Origin: Rhizobium leguminosarum
Lineage (GTDB): Bacteria; Pseudomonadota; Alphaproteobacteria; Rhizobiales; Rhizobiaceae
DNA: 64,000 nt
NCBI RefSeq assembly: GCF_002953715.1
Contig: NZ_CP025012.1
Location: 2,976,001 to 3,040,000, forward strand
Direction of reading: 5' to 3'
Position 1 is the stretch's first letter; every line of letters starts with the position of its first letter. Below the pieces are notes generated by a model that worked only from the letters and a program-made list of their open reading frames with translations, searched no databases and was not told the origin of the DNA. Of the stretch, positions 18,848 through 27,759 are shown in pieces. A program made the position numbers and the translations under genes.

Positions 18848-19471
18848 TCAGTAACCCGGCGCCGGCAGTTCGGCAGTCGGGTTCCGCTGGAACCATTCGA
18901 CATCCTCGTTGACACGGTCGAGATCGTCCTGCACGTCGCGCTGGTCGCGGCGGATGTCGTGCTTGTCATCTTCCAGATCTTCTATCCGCCGGCGCAGTTC
19001 CGACCGGTCGCCGTCCTTGGCATCTCGCAGCTTGTCGGAAAGCTCGTCGATATCAGTCTCCTTATTGCTATAATCGCTCTGCATCGAGCTGAGCCGCCCC
19101 TGCAATTCGTGCTGCTTGCTGCCGAGGCCGAAGCCGCGCAGGAAACCAGGCGCGGTCGCGGGCGGGCAGACATTGGCGTAGCCGCTGCCCGCCTGGCCGC
19201 GCGCAAGCCCGCTGAGCGGCGTGCAGTAGCGCACCAGGCCGGCCTGATATCCCTGAAACCAAATCGTCTGATCGGGCACGATCTTCACCCGCTCGCAGGA
19301 TTTCGCATGTGCGGCGAAGCGCTGTTGCGGCTCGTAGCCCGCCGCGCCGTCGCTCTCGCCGATCACGCTCCAGTCGGCGGCAACGCATTCCTCCTTGGAA
19401 AGCGTGTTGCAGGAGGCAAGGAAAAGGCCGAAGCCGATGGTGGCGGCAAGCGCAAGGAACAAGCGGATCAT
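18848..19471 (-). CDS. DUF2799 family lipoprotein
   Basis: The 207-residue protein starts with a lipoprotein signal (hydrophobic residues 3-20, lipobox LASC near residue 21). The body matches DUF2799: KEECVAADW, then a cysteine-rich globular part (SCERV, VRYCTPLSG, YANVCPPA). The last 70 residues are strongly charged and predicted coiled coil (RRRIEDLEDDKHDIRRDQRD). The start at 19471 places the signal peptide at the N-terminus. Function is unknown. Confidence 0.82.
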   Translation of the reverse strand: MIRLFLALAATIGFGLFLASCNTLSKEECVAADWSVIGESDGAAGYEPQQRFAAHAKSCERVKIVPDQTIWFQGYQAGLVRYCTPLSGLARGQAGSGYANVCPPATAPGFLRGFGLGSKQHELQGRLSSMQSDYSNKETDIDELSDKLRDAKDGDRSELRRRIEDLEDDKHDIRRDQRDVQDDLDRVNEDVEWFQRNPTAELPAPGY

Positions 19472-19603
19472 GGCGTCCCGGGTAAGATGAGGAGTGCGAT
19501 GCCGCAGCTTAGCCGCAGGACAAGCCCGCGTCACCGGAGCGGCGACGCGAATTTGTAGTTTTCATGGCTTTTTTCTGTCGAAATTACGGCAGGAGAAACC
19601 GTG

Positions 19604-20101
19604 TCAGAGCGGCGCGGCGAGCCGCAGCGTATCCAGATCCTTCGCGAGCATCAGCGCCAGCGCTTCGACCGCGAGATTATGGTCGTCGCGCTGCGGCAAT
19701 CCTGAGACGGTGACGGCGCCGATGCAGCCGGTGCCCTTGACGTTAATCGGGAAACTGCCGCCATGCGGCGCATAGTCGGCGCCGGAAAGTCCGTTATCCT
19801 CGACCGTCTTGCCATCCTTCTGCAGCTTCAGGCCGGAGGCATAGCTGCTGCGGAAATAGCGCAGCACCATATTGCGCTTGCGGCGGACCCAGTTGACGTT
19901 ATCAGGCGTTACACCCGGGAGTGCCGCATAGAATACCGGCATCGAATGCAGGGTCACATCGATCGCGATGCCGAGGCCGCGCTCGGTGGCGAGTTCCTGC
20001 AGGAGCTTGCCGAGCTGCCATGCCGTCGTCAGGTCGAAGGCGTCGAAACTCAGGACTTTCTCCTGCTCCGCGATCCGGCTGAGATCGTCCTCGATTGTCA
20101 T
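19604..20101 (-). CDS. UPF0303 / heme-degrading-domain-like protein
   Basis: The 165-residue protein resembles the UPF0303 (YBR137W-type) family, with AWQLGKLLQELA, RRKRNMVLRYF, GGSFPINVKGTGCIGAVTVSGLPQRDDHNL at expected spacing. The fold is shared with small HbpS/GlcG-like proteins. The ATG at 20101 has GAGGAG ten bases upstream and removes a non-conserved extension to 20143. Its function is not established. Confidence 0.83.
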   Translation of the reverse strand: MTIEDDLSRIAEQEKVLSFDAFDLTTAWQLGKLLQELATERGLGIAIDVTLHSMPVFYAALPGVTPDNVNWVRRKRNMVLRYFRSSYASGLKLQKDGKTVEDNGLSGADYAPHGGSFPINVKGTGCIGAVTVSGLPQRDDHNLAVEALALMLAKDLDTLRLAAPL

Positions 20102-20188
20102 GGGTAAAGCGCTCCTCTGCCGTGATGATCCGTTGCAGACCATTCTTGCGGGAGCCGAAAAAGTAAAGCAAAAACTTAGGGCTATCCC

Positions 20189-20289
20189 TGGAGCAATTCC
20201 AGCAAAACTGCGCAGCGGTTTTGCGTCCGGAATTGCGCGAAGACAAAGAGATGAGCATTTTCGTGACTCGAAGAAAACGGAAATGCTCT
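20189..20289. repeat. Mosaic repeat family C, variant copy 1
   Basis: GAGCAATTCC and its inverted counterpart GGAATTGC, around CAGCGGTTTTGCG, followed by GAGCATTTTCGT and inverted GGAAATGCTC. It occupies most of the gap between the UPF0303 start and the flavin-reductase stop. The CAGCGGTTT core links it to copies at 32509, 40446, 45128 and 51860. Confidence 0.6.
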
Positions 20290-20292
20290 ATG

Positions 20293-20904
20293 TCAGAGCT
20301 TCGGCGTCAGCATCTCGAAACGGTCGCGGATGGTGGCGCAGGTATCGCCGCCGAGCCTTGCAATGGCATCGACGGCTGACGGATCGACATGCAGCCTTTC
20401 CGGATCGACGACCCCGTCGCGGTAATGCGCATAGACGATCTCGCCCATGACGATCTGCCGCGAGCGGCCGAGCTCCAGCGTCACATGCCGCCGGCATTCG
20501 AAAGCGGCCGGCGCCTCGGCGATAAAGGGCGAGGCCACCTTCTCGCCCGGCATTGCCGTCAGGCCGGCCTCCTTCAACTCGTCGACGCCGCGCGGATATT
20601 TGGCGCCGCAGACATGCATCGCCTCGGCGATCGCGAAGGAGACGATATTGACCGTGAACACCTCGGTCATGCGGATATTGTGGCCGGTGTCCTTGAACGA
20701 CATGTCGGCATGGTTCTCGACGCCGATCGCAAGGATCGGCGGATCGGCCGAAAGGCAGTTGAAGAAACTGAAGGGCGCGGCGTTGATCCGGCCATTCTCG
20801 TCGACCGTCGTCACCAGCGCGATCGGGCGCGGAATGATCGTGCCGATCATCAGCTTGTAGCGTTGGCGCTCGGTGAGCTGCTTGAAATCGAAGGAAACGG
20901 ACAT
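20293..20904 (-). CDS. Flavin reductase family protein (FMN-binding split barrel)
   Basis: The 203-residue protein is a flavin reductase-like split barrel: MIGTIIPRPIALVTTVDENGRINAAPFSFFNCLSADPP is the characteristic N-terminal FMN-binding half. Such proteins reduce FMN or act as partners of monooxygenases. It begins four bases after the racemase stop codon, so it is probably the last gene of the racemase-transporter operon. Confidence 0.88.
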   Translation of the reverse strand: MSVSFDFKQLTERQRYKLMIGTIIPRPIALVTTVDENGRINAAPFSFFNCLSADPPILAIGVENHADMSFKDTGHNIRMTEVFTVNIVSFAIAEAMHVCGAKYPRGVDELKEAGLTAMPGEKVASPFIAEAPAAFECRRHVTLELGRSRQIVMGEIVYAHYRDGVVDPERLHVDPSAVDAIARLGGDTCATIRDRFEMLTPKL

Positions 20905-20908
20905 CGGT

Positions 20909-21652
20909 TCAGCCGGCCGCCCGGATCGGCGAGAAATCCCTCATCGCCCCGGTGAAGGGTTTCGGCAGCGGCGATGCATAGGAGCCGCGCTTGCTGGTGG
21001 AAAGTCCGAGCGACACCAGCGCTTCGGCCTGCTTGACGGCGGCCGCGACGCCATCGACGACAGGCACGCCATAGATCTCCTGCAGCTCTCGCGCCAGATC
21101 GGTCATGCCGGCACAGCCGAGCACGATCGCCTCGGCGCCGTCTTCCAAAAGCGCCCGCTCGATCTCGGCCCTGAGCTTGCCGATCGCGCCCGAGGCCGGA
21201 TCTTCCAGCTCCAGCACCGGGATGTCGGAGGCGCGTACCGTGGCGCGGTCGCCCATGCCGTAGCGGCGCACCAGATTGTCGATCAATACCCGCGACCGCT
21301 CCAGCGTCGTCACCACGGTGAAGCGCTGCGCCAAGAAGCCCGCCGTCACCACCGCGGATTCGCAAAGCCCGAGGATTGGCACATCGGCGAAGGTTCGTGC
21401 CGCTTCGAGCCCGGTATCGTCGAAGCAAGCGATAACGGCCGCATCATAGCCCGCCGGCTGCCGGTCCTTGAGTTCGGCGAGCAGACCGGGGATCGCCAGC
21501 GCGCCGTCGTAATGTCCTTCGATGGAGACCGGCCCCATGCGCGAGGTGGCCGCGATGATCTCCGTGCCTGATGCCGCCACCGCACGCGCGGCAGTCGCGG
21601 CCTTGTCGGTCATGGAGGCCGTGGTGTTCGGATTGACGATGAGGACGCGCAT
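20909..21652 (-). CDS. Asp/Glu/hydantoin racemase family protein
   Basis: The 247-residue protein begins MRVLIVNPNTTASMTD and contains the two active-site cysteine regions ACFDDTGL (about residue 80) and GCAGMTDL (about 180). This is the signature of hydantoin and allantoin racemases. It lies one base after a permease stop codon, in an operon with a polyamine-type ABC importer and a flavin reductase. That suggests uptake and racemisation of a hydantoin-like or ureide compound. Confidence 0.88.
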   Translation of the reverse strand: MRVLIVNPNTTASMTDKAATAARAVAASGTEIIAATSRMGPVSIEGHYDGALAIPGLLAELKDRQPAGYDAAVIACFDDTGLEAARTFADVPILGLCESAVVTAGFLAQRFTVVTTLERSRVLIDNLVRRYGMGDRATVRASDIPVLELEDPASGAIGKLRAEIERALLEDGAEAIVLGCAGMTDLARELQEIYGVPVVDGVAAAVKQAEALVSLGLSTSKRGSYASPLPKPFTGAMRDFSPIRAAG

Positions 21653-21653
21653 G

Positions 21654-22475
21654 TCAGTTTATCTTTGCCTGCCGCCGGCTGAGCATCGTCATGATGCCGA
21701 GCGCGAGGAGAATGATGGTGAAGGAAAACAGCGTCGTCACCGTGCCGAGCGCATAAAGCACCGGCGTCGTGACGTTGGTGGTCATGCCGTAGATTTCGAG
21801 CGGCAGCGTGTTGTAGGTGCCTGATGTCATCAGCGTGCGGGCGAATTCGTCGTAGGAGAGCGTGAAGCCGAACAGGCCGACGCCGACGAGGCTCGGCGCG
21901 ATCATCGGCAGCACGACATGGCGGAACGTCTGCCAGGAGCTGGCGCCAAGGTCACGCGCAGCCTCTTCATAGGCCGGCGAGAAGCGGTTGAAGACGGCAA
22001 ACATGATCAGCACGCCGAACGGTAGCGTCCAGGTCAGATGCGCGCCGAAGGCGGACGAATACCAGGCGGGCTTCAGCCCTCCCTCCTGGAAGACGACGCC
22101 GATGCCGAGCGAGATGATGATCGACGGCACCACGAGGCTGGCGACCGTGGCGTAGAACAGCGCCGTCGAACCTCGGAAACGGCGCCGGAAGGCAAGGCCG
22201 GCGAGCAGTGAAACCACGACAGTCACCGCCATCACCATCAGCCCGAGAGTGAAGGAGCGCCGGAACGAGGCACCGAAATCGCCGACCGCCTGCTTCTCGA
22301 ACAGATTGAAGAACCAGTGCGTGGAAACGCCGTTCATCGGGAAGGTCAGGCCGCCATCCGGCCCCTGGAAGGAGAGGATCAGGATCGCCGAAAGCGGGCC
22401 GTAGAGGAACAGCACGAAGATGATGAAGAAGATCGCCAGCAGGTAGAATTCCAGGCCGCGTTTTTCGTGGTTCAT
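21654..22475 (-). CDS. ABC transporter permease (PotC type)
   Basis: The 273-residue, six-segment membrane protein of the MetI-like family has the EAA loop EEAARDLGASSWQTFRHVVLP (about residues 170-190). It is the second permease of the importer and starts one base after the first permease gene. Confidence 0.88.
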   Translation of the reverse strand: MNHEKRGLEFYLLAIFFIIFVLFLYGPLSAILILSFQGPDGGLTFPMNGVSTHWFFNLFEKQAVGDFGASFRRSFTLGLMVMAVTVVVSLLAGLAFRRRFRGSTALFYATVASLVVPSIIISLGIGVVFQEGGLKPAWYSSAFGAHLTWTLPFGVLIMFAVFNRFSPAYEEAARDLGASSWQTFRHVVLPMIAPSLVGVGLFGFTLSYDEFARTLMTSGTYNTLPLEIYGMTTNVTTPVLYALGTVTTLFSFTIILLALGIMTMLSRRQAKIN

Positions 22476-22476
22476 C

Positions 22477-23391
22477 TCAAAGCTCCTTGCGGATATCGAC
22501 GACGCGCAGGATGGCCGCGACCATCAAGAGCACCACCGCAAGCAGCACCACGGCGTTGGCGGCAGCCGCCGGATATTGCAGCAGCGACATCTGGTTCTTC
22601 ATCATCAGCGCCACCGAGGCGCTCTGGCCACCGGACATCACCTGCACCGTCGAAAAATCAGCCATGACGAGCGTCACGACGAAGATCGTGCCGATCGCCA
22701 TGCCGGGCTTGGCAAGCGGGATGACGACGTTCCACAGCACCTGCCAGCCGGAGGCGCCGGCATCGCGCGCCGCCTCGAACAACGACCGGTCGATGCGCAT
22801 CAGCGTGTTGAAGATCGGCGTCACCATGAACAGCGTATAGAGATGCACCATGGCAAGCACGACGGCGAAATCGGAATAGAGCAGCCATTCGATCGGCTTC
22901 GGGATGATGCCCATATTGATCAGCGTCGAATTGACGAGGCCGTTGCGCCCAAGCACCGGGATCCACGAGATCATGCGGATGATGTTCGACGTCATGAACG
23001 GCACGGTGCAGACCAGGAAGAGGATCATCTGCGTCGAAGTCTTGCGGATGTGGAAGGCCAGGAAATAGGCGACCCAGAAGCCGATGACGAGCGTCAGCGA
23101 CCAGACGATCGCAGTGAATTTCAAGGTGTTGAGATAGGTCTTCCACGTCACCCACGAACCGAGCGTGTCGGTGTAGTTCATCGTCAGGAAATCGGGATAG
23201 AGACCGGCAAAGTCGTAGTCCCAGAAGCTGACGACACCGATCATGGCGATCGGCAGCAGGAAGAAGAAGCCGAGAATGACGAACAGCGGCGTCGCCTGGA
23301 GATAGGATATCGCCGATGGGGAAAGCCTCAGTCCGCGCCCGCCGCGCGCGCCCTGGCCATCCTCCTCCGTTTCCGCTGCGATGGTCGCCAT
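22477..23391 (-). CDS. ABC transporter permease (PotB type)
   Basis: This 304-residue membrane protein has a charged N-terminal tail and an EAA loop, EAARDAGASGWQVLWNVVIP (about residues 205-225). It is separated from the binding-protein gene by a palindromic RIME-like element. Confidence 0.88.
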   Translation of the reverse strand: MATIAAETEEDGQGARGGRGLRLSPSAISYLQATPLFVILGFFFLLPIAMIGVVSFWDYDFAGLYPDFLTMNYTDTLGSWVTWKTYLNTLKFTAIVWSLTLVIGFWVAYFLAFHIRKTSTQMILFLVCTVPFMTSNIIRMISWIPVLGRNGLVNSTLINMGIIPKPIEWLLYSDFAVVLAMVHLYTLFMVTPIFNTLMRIDRSLFEAARDAGASGWQVLWNVVIPLAKPGMAIGTIFVVTLVMADFSTVQVMSGGQSASVALMMKNQMSLLQYPAAAANAVVLLAVVLLMVAAILRVVDIRKEL

Positions 23392-23441
23392 GATCCGGTT
23401 CTCCGTTGTCTCATTGTCAGGCGTGACGACCGAGGGCTCGT

Positions 23442-23612
23442 GCCCGCCCCCTCATCCGCCTGCCGGCACCTTCTCCCCGCTGGGGCGAAGAGATTCGCGG
23501 CGGCGCCTCGGCCACCGCGAACCTTGCATTCGTCTCGCGACGCGGCCACGGACTCCCTCTTCTCCCCAGCGGGGAGAAGGCGGCCCGAAGGGTCGGATGA
23601 GGGGGCGGAGCG
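23442..23612. repeat. RIME-like palindromic mosaic element, copy 2
   Basis: The outer arms GCCCGCCCCCTCATCCG and CGGATGAGGGGGCGG enclose two inner stems built on CTTCTCCCCGC and CTTCTCCCCAGCGGGGAGAAG. It lies inside an ABC operon, between the binding-protein gene and the first permease gene, the same place as copy 1. Confidence 0.8.
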
Positions 23613-23665
23613 AAGCGACGTCTTCAGCACCAGCGAAAGACAGCGCCTGCCCGCCCCCAAAGGGA

Positions 23666-24964
23666 TCAGGCAGCGATGAACTCGTTCCAGCGGCGGACCA
23701 TGTAGCGGTCCTCGTCCATGACGGAGTTCCAGCAGGCGACCGCGCCCATGCGGGCTTCGAAGGAGCCACCGTCGCGAACGGCGCCGGCCTTCTCCATCAC
23801 CTTGCCCTCGGGAGACAGGATATCGCCGGCTGCCGGCTTGCCTTCGATCCAGTAGCCCCATTCGTCGGCCGACATGAATTCCTTGGCGGTGTCCATGCAG
23901 GCGGAATAATAGCCCTGGCGGTTGAGGTAGCCGCCAACCCAGCCCGATGTGTACCAGTTGATATATTCATAGGCGGCATCGAGCTGCGCGCCCTTGAGGT
24001 GCGAGGCAAGGCCAAGACCGCCACCCCAGGCGCGGTAGCCTTCCTTGAGCGGCTGGAAGGTGCAGGCGATACCCTTCGAACGGACGGCGGCGACGGCCGG
24101 CGACCACATCGACTGGATGACCACTTCGCCTGAGGCCATCAGGTTGACGCTTTCGTCGAACGACTTCCAGAAGGCACGGAACTGGCCGTCACCCTTGGTC
24201 TTGATCAGGAAGTCGATCGTCTTGTCGATTTCTTCCTTCGTCATGTTGCCCTTGTCGGCATATTTGATCTTGCCGGAGGCTTCCATGATCATCGCCGCAT
24301 CCATGATGCCGATCGACGGGATATTGAGGATCGCGGTCTTGCCCTTGAAGGCCGGATCGAGAATATCGGCCCAGCTGGTGATCGGACGGCCGGTGAGGTC
24401 GGGGCGAATACCAAGCGTATCGGCATTATAGATGGTCGGAACCATCGTCATCCACTGCGTCGGCTCCTTGGCGAACTTCTTGGAACCCTGCGCCTCGACG
24501 AAGCCGACCGTGTGCGGCGCCGTACCCTGGGCGATGACGCTCTCCGGCTTTAACTTGCCGTTGATGAACAGCGGCACGATCTTGTCGTAATATTTCAGCT
24601 TCTTGACGTCCATCGGCTGCATGACGCCGGTCGGGAACACCTTCTTGGCGATCCAGTATTCGATGTCGGCAATGTCATAGCTGTCAGGCTGGGTGACGGC
24701 GCGCTGGGCGGCGGCGTCGGAATCGGTTGCCGTCATCTCCAGCGTGATGCCGAGATCGGCCTTGCACTTCTCGGCGATGGCATTGATGTTCGAAACGCCG
24801 GTGCCGAACTGGCGAAGCGTGATGTTCGACTGCGCCCAGATTGTGGGAAAGCCGGTAATAGCGCCGGAGCCGGCGATGGCGCCGACGGCGGCAGCACCCG
24901 TCTTCAGCAGCGTGCGGCGGGAAAGCCCCTTTTCCGCTTTGGTCGATGTCGTTTCAGTCGTCAT
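23666..24964 (-). CDS. ABC transporter substrate-binding protein (PotD type, Tat-like signal)
   Basis: The 432-residue protein has SRRTLLKTGAAAVGAIAGSGAI near residues 15-36, a twin-arginine-type signal followed by a hydrophobic stretch. A spermidine/putrescine-type binding domain follows. The start at 24964 puts this signal at the N-terminus; the longer frame to 25123 lies in the neighbouring gene. The racemase in the same operon argues for a hydantoin- or ureide-like ligand rather than a polyamine, but this is inference. Confidence 0.87.
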   Translation of the reverse strand: MTTETTSTKAEKGLSRRTLLKTGAAAVGAIAGSGAITGFPTIWAQSNITLRQFGTGVSNINAIAEKCKADLGITLEMTATDSDAAAQRAVTQPDSYDIADIEYWIAKKVFPTGVMQPMDVKKLKYYDKIVPLFINGKLKPESVIAQGTAPHTVGFVEAQGSKKFAKEPTQWMTMVPTIYNADTLGIRPDLTGRPITSWADILDPAFKGKTAILNIPSIGIMDAAMIMEASGKIKYADKGNMTKEEIDKTIDFLIKTKGDGQFRAFWKSFDESVNLMASGEVVIQSMWSPAVAAVRSKGIACTFQPLKEGYRAWGGGLGLASHLKGAQLDAAYEYINWYTSGWVGGYLNRQGYYSACMDTAKEFMSADEWGYWIEGKPAAGDILSPEGKVMEKAGAVRDGGSFEARMGAVACWNSVMDEDRYMVRRWNEFIAA

Positions 24965-25016
24965 GTCAGTTCCCCTTTTCTTGGATAGAAGGTTCAGTGT
25001 TCTTGATGGTAATGGC

Positions 25017-26108
25017 TCACGCGGAAGTGCGGCCGAGAAGCACGGCATCGTCGAGCGCCCAGCTGAGCGAGACGGTGTCGCCGACGGCAACCGGCCGGGC
25101 GAAATAGTCGCCGTCGTCGGCAATGACGGTGAAGTCGTCGCTGCCGGCGCCGATAACGGTGATCTTCACGGAAGAGCCGCGATATTCGATGTTGGAGACG
25201 ATGCCGTCGAAGCCGAGCGTCCATTCGGTCGCCACCTGCAGGCGGACGCGGTCGGTGCGGATACCGATATCGACGGGCTCGCCGACTTCCCTGCCCGTCC
25301 CGCGCACGGAAAAGCTCTGCCCCTCAGGCACGGTCATGACGAGCACGCCGTTCTCGCTTGATGTCACCCGGCCGGACAGCACATTGTGGTCGCCCATGAA
25401 TCGGGCGACGAAGGCGGTCGCCGGCCGCTCGAAGACCTCGCGCGGGGCGGCCGCCTGCTCGATCCGGCCGTCATTCATGATGACGATGACGTCGGCGAGC
25501 GCCATCGCCTCTTCCTGGCTATGGGTCACGTGCACGAACGTGATGCCGAGCGACTTCTGCAGCTTCTTGAGTTCGGCGCGCATGCGGATCTTCAGGAACG
25601 GATCGAGCGCCGACAGCGGCTCGTCGAGCAGCAGCGCTTCGGGATCGGTAATCAGCGCGCGCGCCAGCGCCACGCGTTGCTGCTGGCCGCCGGAAAGCTG
25701 GGCCGGACGCCGGTTGGCATAGGCCTCCATCTGCATCAGCTTCAGCATCTCGAGCGCCTTGGCCTGCCGCTCTTGCTTATCGACACCCTTCATCTTCAGG
25801 CTGAAGGCGACGTTGTCGATCAAATCGAGATGCGGGAAAAGCGCGTAGGACTGAAACATCATCGCCGTGCCGCGCCTGGCCGGCGGAAAATCGGTGACGA
25901 CGACATTGCCGAGCCTGATATCGCCCGACGAAATGCTCTCGTGGCCGGCAATCATGCGTAGCGTCGAGGTCTTGCCGCAGCCCGACGGGCCGAGGAAGCA
26001 GCAATAGGAGCCGGCCGGAATCTTCAGGCTGATCGCATGGACCGCCGTCGTCGCGCCATAGACCTTCGAAACGGATACTATATCGATCTCTGCCGCTTTC
26101 GACATCAT
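25017..26108 (-). CDS. ABC transporter ATPase (PotA type)
   Basis: The protein has 363 residues with Walker A GPSGCGKTS, signature LSGGQQQR, Walker B LLLDEP and a C-terminal TOBE domain. The switch region reads THSQEEA where THDQEEA is usual. Two consecutive ATG codons (26108 and 26105) follow GGGGAAGG; the first is used and the frame to 26174 is rejected. First gene of the operon, divergent from the GntR regulator. Confidence 0.88.
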   Translation of the reverse strand: MMSKAAEIDIVSVSKVYGATTAVHAISLKIPAGSYCCFLGPSGCGKTSTLRMIAGHESISSGDIRLGNVVVTDFPPARRGTAMMFQSYALFPHLDLIDNVAFSLKMKGVDKQERQAKALEMLKLMQMEAYANRRPAQLSGGQQQRVALARALITDPEALLLDEPLSALDPFLKIRMRAELKKLQKSLGITFVHVTHSQEEAMALADVIVIMNDGRIEQAAAPREVFERPATAFVARFMGDHNVLSGRVTSSENGVLVMTVPEGQSFSVRGTGREVGEPVDIGIRTDRVRLQVATEWTLGFDGIVSNIEYRGSSVKITVIGAGSDDFTVIADDGDYFARPVAVGDTVSLSWALDDAVLLGRTSA

Positions 26109-26276
26109 GCCTTCCCCTGTTCGGAAAAGACAATGCATCTGCCGTGCCAAATTCCGCTGCTCGCACCAAGCCATTGCGAATTAAAGATTTTGTCGCTACC
26201 GAACTTGCGAGAGCAAATTATAGGCACAAGGGTATCTGCACATGATTTAGGCTATCGTGCGCAATTTGTGCAGAAA

Positions 26277-26288
26277 ATCGTATACAAT
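26277..26288. promoter_or_regulatory. Candidate FCD-GntR operator
   Basis: ATCGTATACAAT is a near-perfect palindrome centred on GTATAC, the core seen in many FCD-subfamily GntR operators (ATTGTATACAAT-like). It lies in the divergent gap between the ATPase gene and the regulator gene. A wider inverted pair, CAATTTGTGC (26262) and GCACAAAT (about 26306), flanks it. Confidence 0.5.
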
Positions 26289-26372
26289 ATTGCCGTCATT
26301 TCGGGCACAAATTCCGTTTAACTTTTGCCGCGAACACGGATATGGTTTCTCGTCATCAGGAAATCGATTTTC

Positions 26373-27083
26373 ATGAAATCCGCCGCCAAGGCTCAGCAAG
26401 CCGAAGACTCCGCCGAAACAGGCGCGCAACAGATCCGCGATGCCATTCGCGAAGCGATTGTCGAGCGCAGGCTCTCGCCCGGCACCAAGCTTTCGGAGAG
26501 CGATGTCGGCAATCTCTTCAACGTCAGCCGCACGCTAGCGCGTGCCGCCCTGCAGGCGCTGTCTTATGAAGGCCTAGTCAGCGTCGAGAAGAACCGTGGC
26601 GCTTTCGTCGCCTATCCCTCGCCCGAAGAAGCTCGCCAGATCTTTTCCGCCCGCCGCCTGGTCGAACCCGGCATATTGCGCGAGGCCGCGGCGCGGATTA
26701 CGCCGGATGACATCGCGCATCTGAGGCAGCTTTTGCTGGAAGAAGGCCGCCTGATGAGCGAGCGCGGCCAGACGGCGCGCCGCGCCGAAATCAAGGCATC
26801 GGGCGATTTCCACCTGATGCTGGCGGCCATATCGGGAAACTCAATCATGCAGCGCTTTATGGAGGAACTCGTCGCCCGCTCCTCCCTGGTGATTGCGCTT
26901 TACGGCCAGTCGACCGCATCGAGCTGCGGCCATTCCGAACATGGTGACATCATCTCGGCGATCGAAGCCAACGAACTCGACCGCGCCTGCCAGCTGATGC
27001 TGCATCACATCGCCCATATCGAGGCCGATCTCGACCTGCGCGAACGCAAGAGCCTCGGCCTCAAGGAAGCCTTCGAACTCTGA
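26373..27083 (+). CDS. GntR family regulator with FCD domain
   Basis: The 236-residue protein has an N-terminal winged helix (about residues 12-75, SESDVGNLFNVSRTLARAALQAL) and a helical FCD ligand domain (about 85-220) with metal-binding-type residues in HLMLAAISGN and CGHSEHGDI. It is divergent from the transporter-racemase operon, which it probably controls. The ATG at 26373 follows AGGAAA; a TTG-initiated extension to 26325 is less likely. Confidence 0.87.
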   Translation: MKSAAKAQQAEDSAETGAQQIRDAIREAIVERRLSPGTKLSESDVGNLFNVSRTLARAALQALSYEGLVSVEKNRGAFVAYPSPEEARQIFSARRLVEPGILREAAARITPDDIAHLRQLLLEEGRLMSERGQTARRAEIKASGDFHLMLAAISGNSIMQRFMEELVARSSLVIALYGQSTASSCGHSEHGDIISAIEANELDRACQLMLHHIAHIEADLDLRERKSLGLKEAFEL

Positions 27084-27146
27084 ACATGCGAAGACGCGGG
27101 GCGCGGCTGCTTCACCGCGCCCCGCTTCAAACCGAATCTCGAAACA

Positions 27147-27560
27147 CTACCAAGGCGTCTTCTTCGGCAGCAACTCGAAAGCCGCGAAGATATCCTCCGC
27201 GGTCATTGGCTCGCTCGAGCGCAGCTTCACGGTTCCGTCGCGTCCGATCAGGATCAACCCGAACTCGCCGGACGGCGGCCCCTGCAGCCGCTCGCGAATA
27301 TCGTCGGCATCGAGTTCCCAGTCATCGTCGAACAGCGTAAACGCGCCGCCGCCGGCAATGCTGAACACTTCGACGTCTTCTTCGATGAGGCGCATATGCG
27401 CCTTGCGCAGCCATTCGTCCTGAACGAGTGCACGGTCGTCTTGGGCATCGGCGAAGATGATCAGCACCCGCTTCTTGTCGCGAAACTGCTCGAGCGATTG
27501 CGGAAGGTCAGGCTCACGCCTGGGTGTGCCGATGATTTCCTGAACGATGGATTTTAGCAT
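27147..27560 (-). CDS. DUF4174 domain protein
   Basis: The 137-residue protein contains KKRVLIIFADAQDDRALVQDEW, DVEVFSIAGGGAF and GLILIGRDGTVKLRS, the thioredoxin-like pattern of DUF4174. The cysteines of a redox site are absent. The start at 27560 has GAGGAA upstream; the frame to 27818 runs through repeat DNA. Monocistronic. Function unknown. Confidence 0.8.
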   Translation of the reverse strand: MLKSIVQEIIGTPRREPDLPQSLEQFRDKKRVLIIFADAQDDRALVQDEWLRKAHMRLIEEDVEVFSIAGGGAFTLFDDDWELDADDIRERLQGPPSGEFGLILIGRDGTVKLRSSEPMTAEDIFAAFELLPKKTPW

Positions 27561-27584
27561 GGTACTTATTCCTCGCCCGTCACG

Positions 27585-27662
27585 ACTGCATAACTCCTTA
27601 GATCGGGATCGATTTGAGGATAAAATTATGCGGCAATTCAAAGTGCCACAGCTGCGCTGTAG
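27585..27662. repeat. Mosaic repeat family B', partial copy
   Basis: ACTGCATAACTCCTTAGATC, then GGGATCGATTTGAGGATAAA, ATTATGCGGCAATTCAAAGT and GCGCTGTAG. The same modules form the first two thirds of the copy at 58474. It lies just upstream of the DUF4174 gene. Confidence 0.7.
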
Positions 27663-27759
27663 CGGCGGGCCGTGCTGCCGAATTAAACGGTTGGGAATGG
27701 GTGAGGTTCCGCCAGGAAGCAGAAAAGGATCGCAGCCATGGCCGCGATCCTCATCCTTG

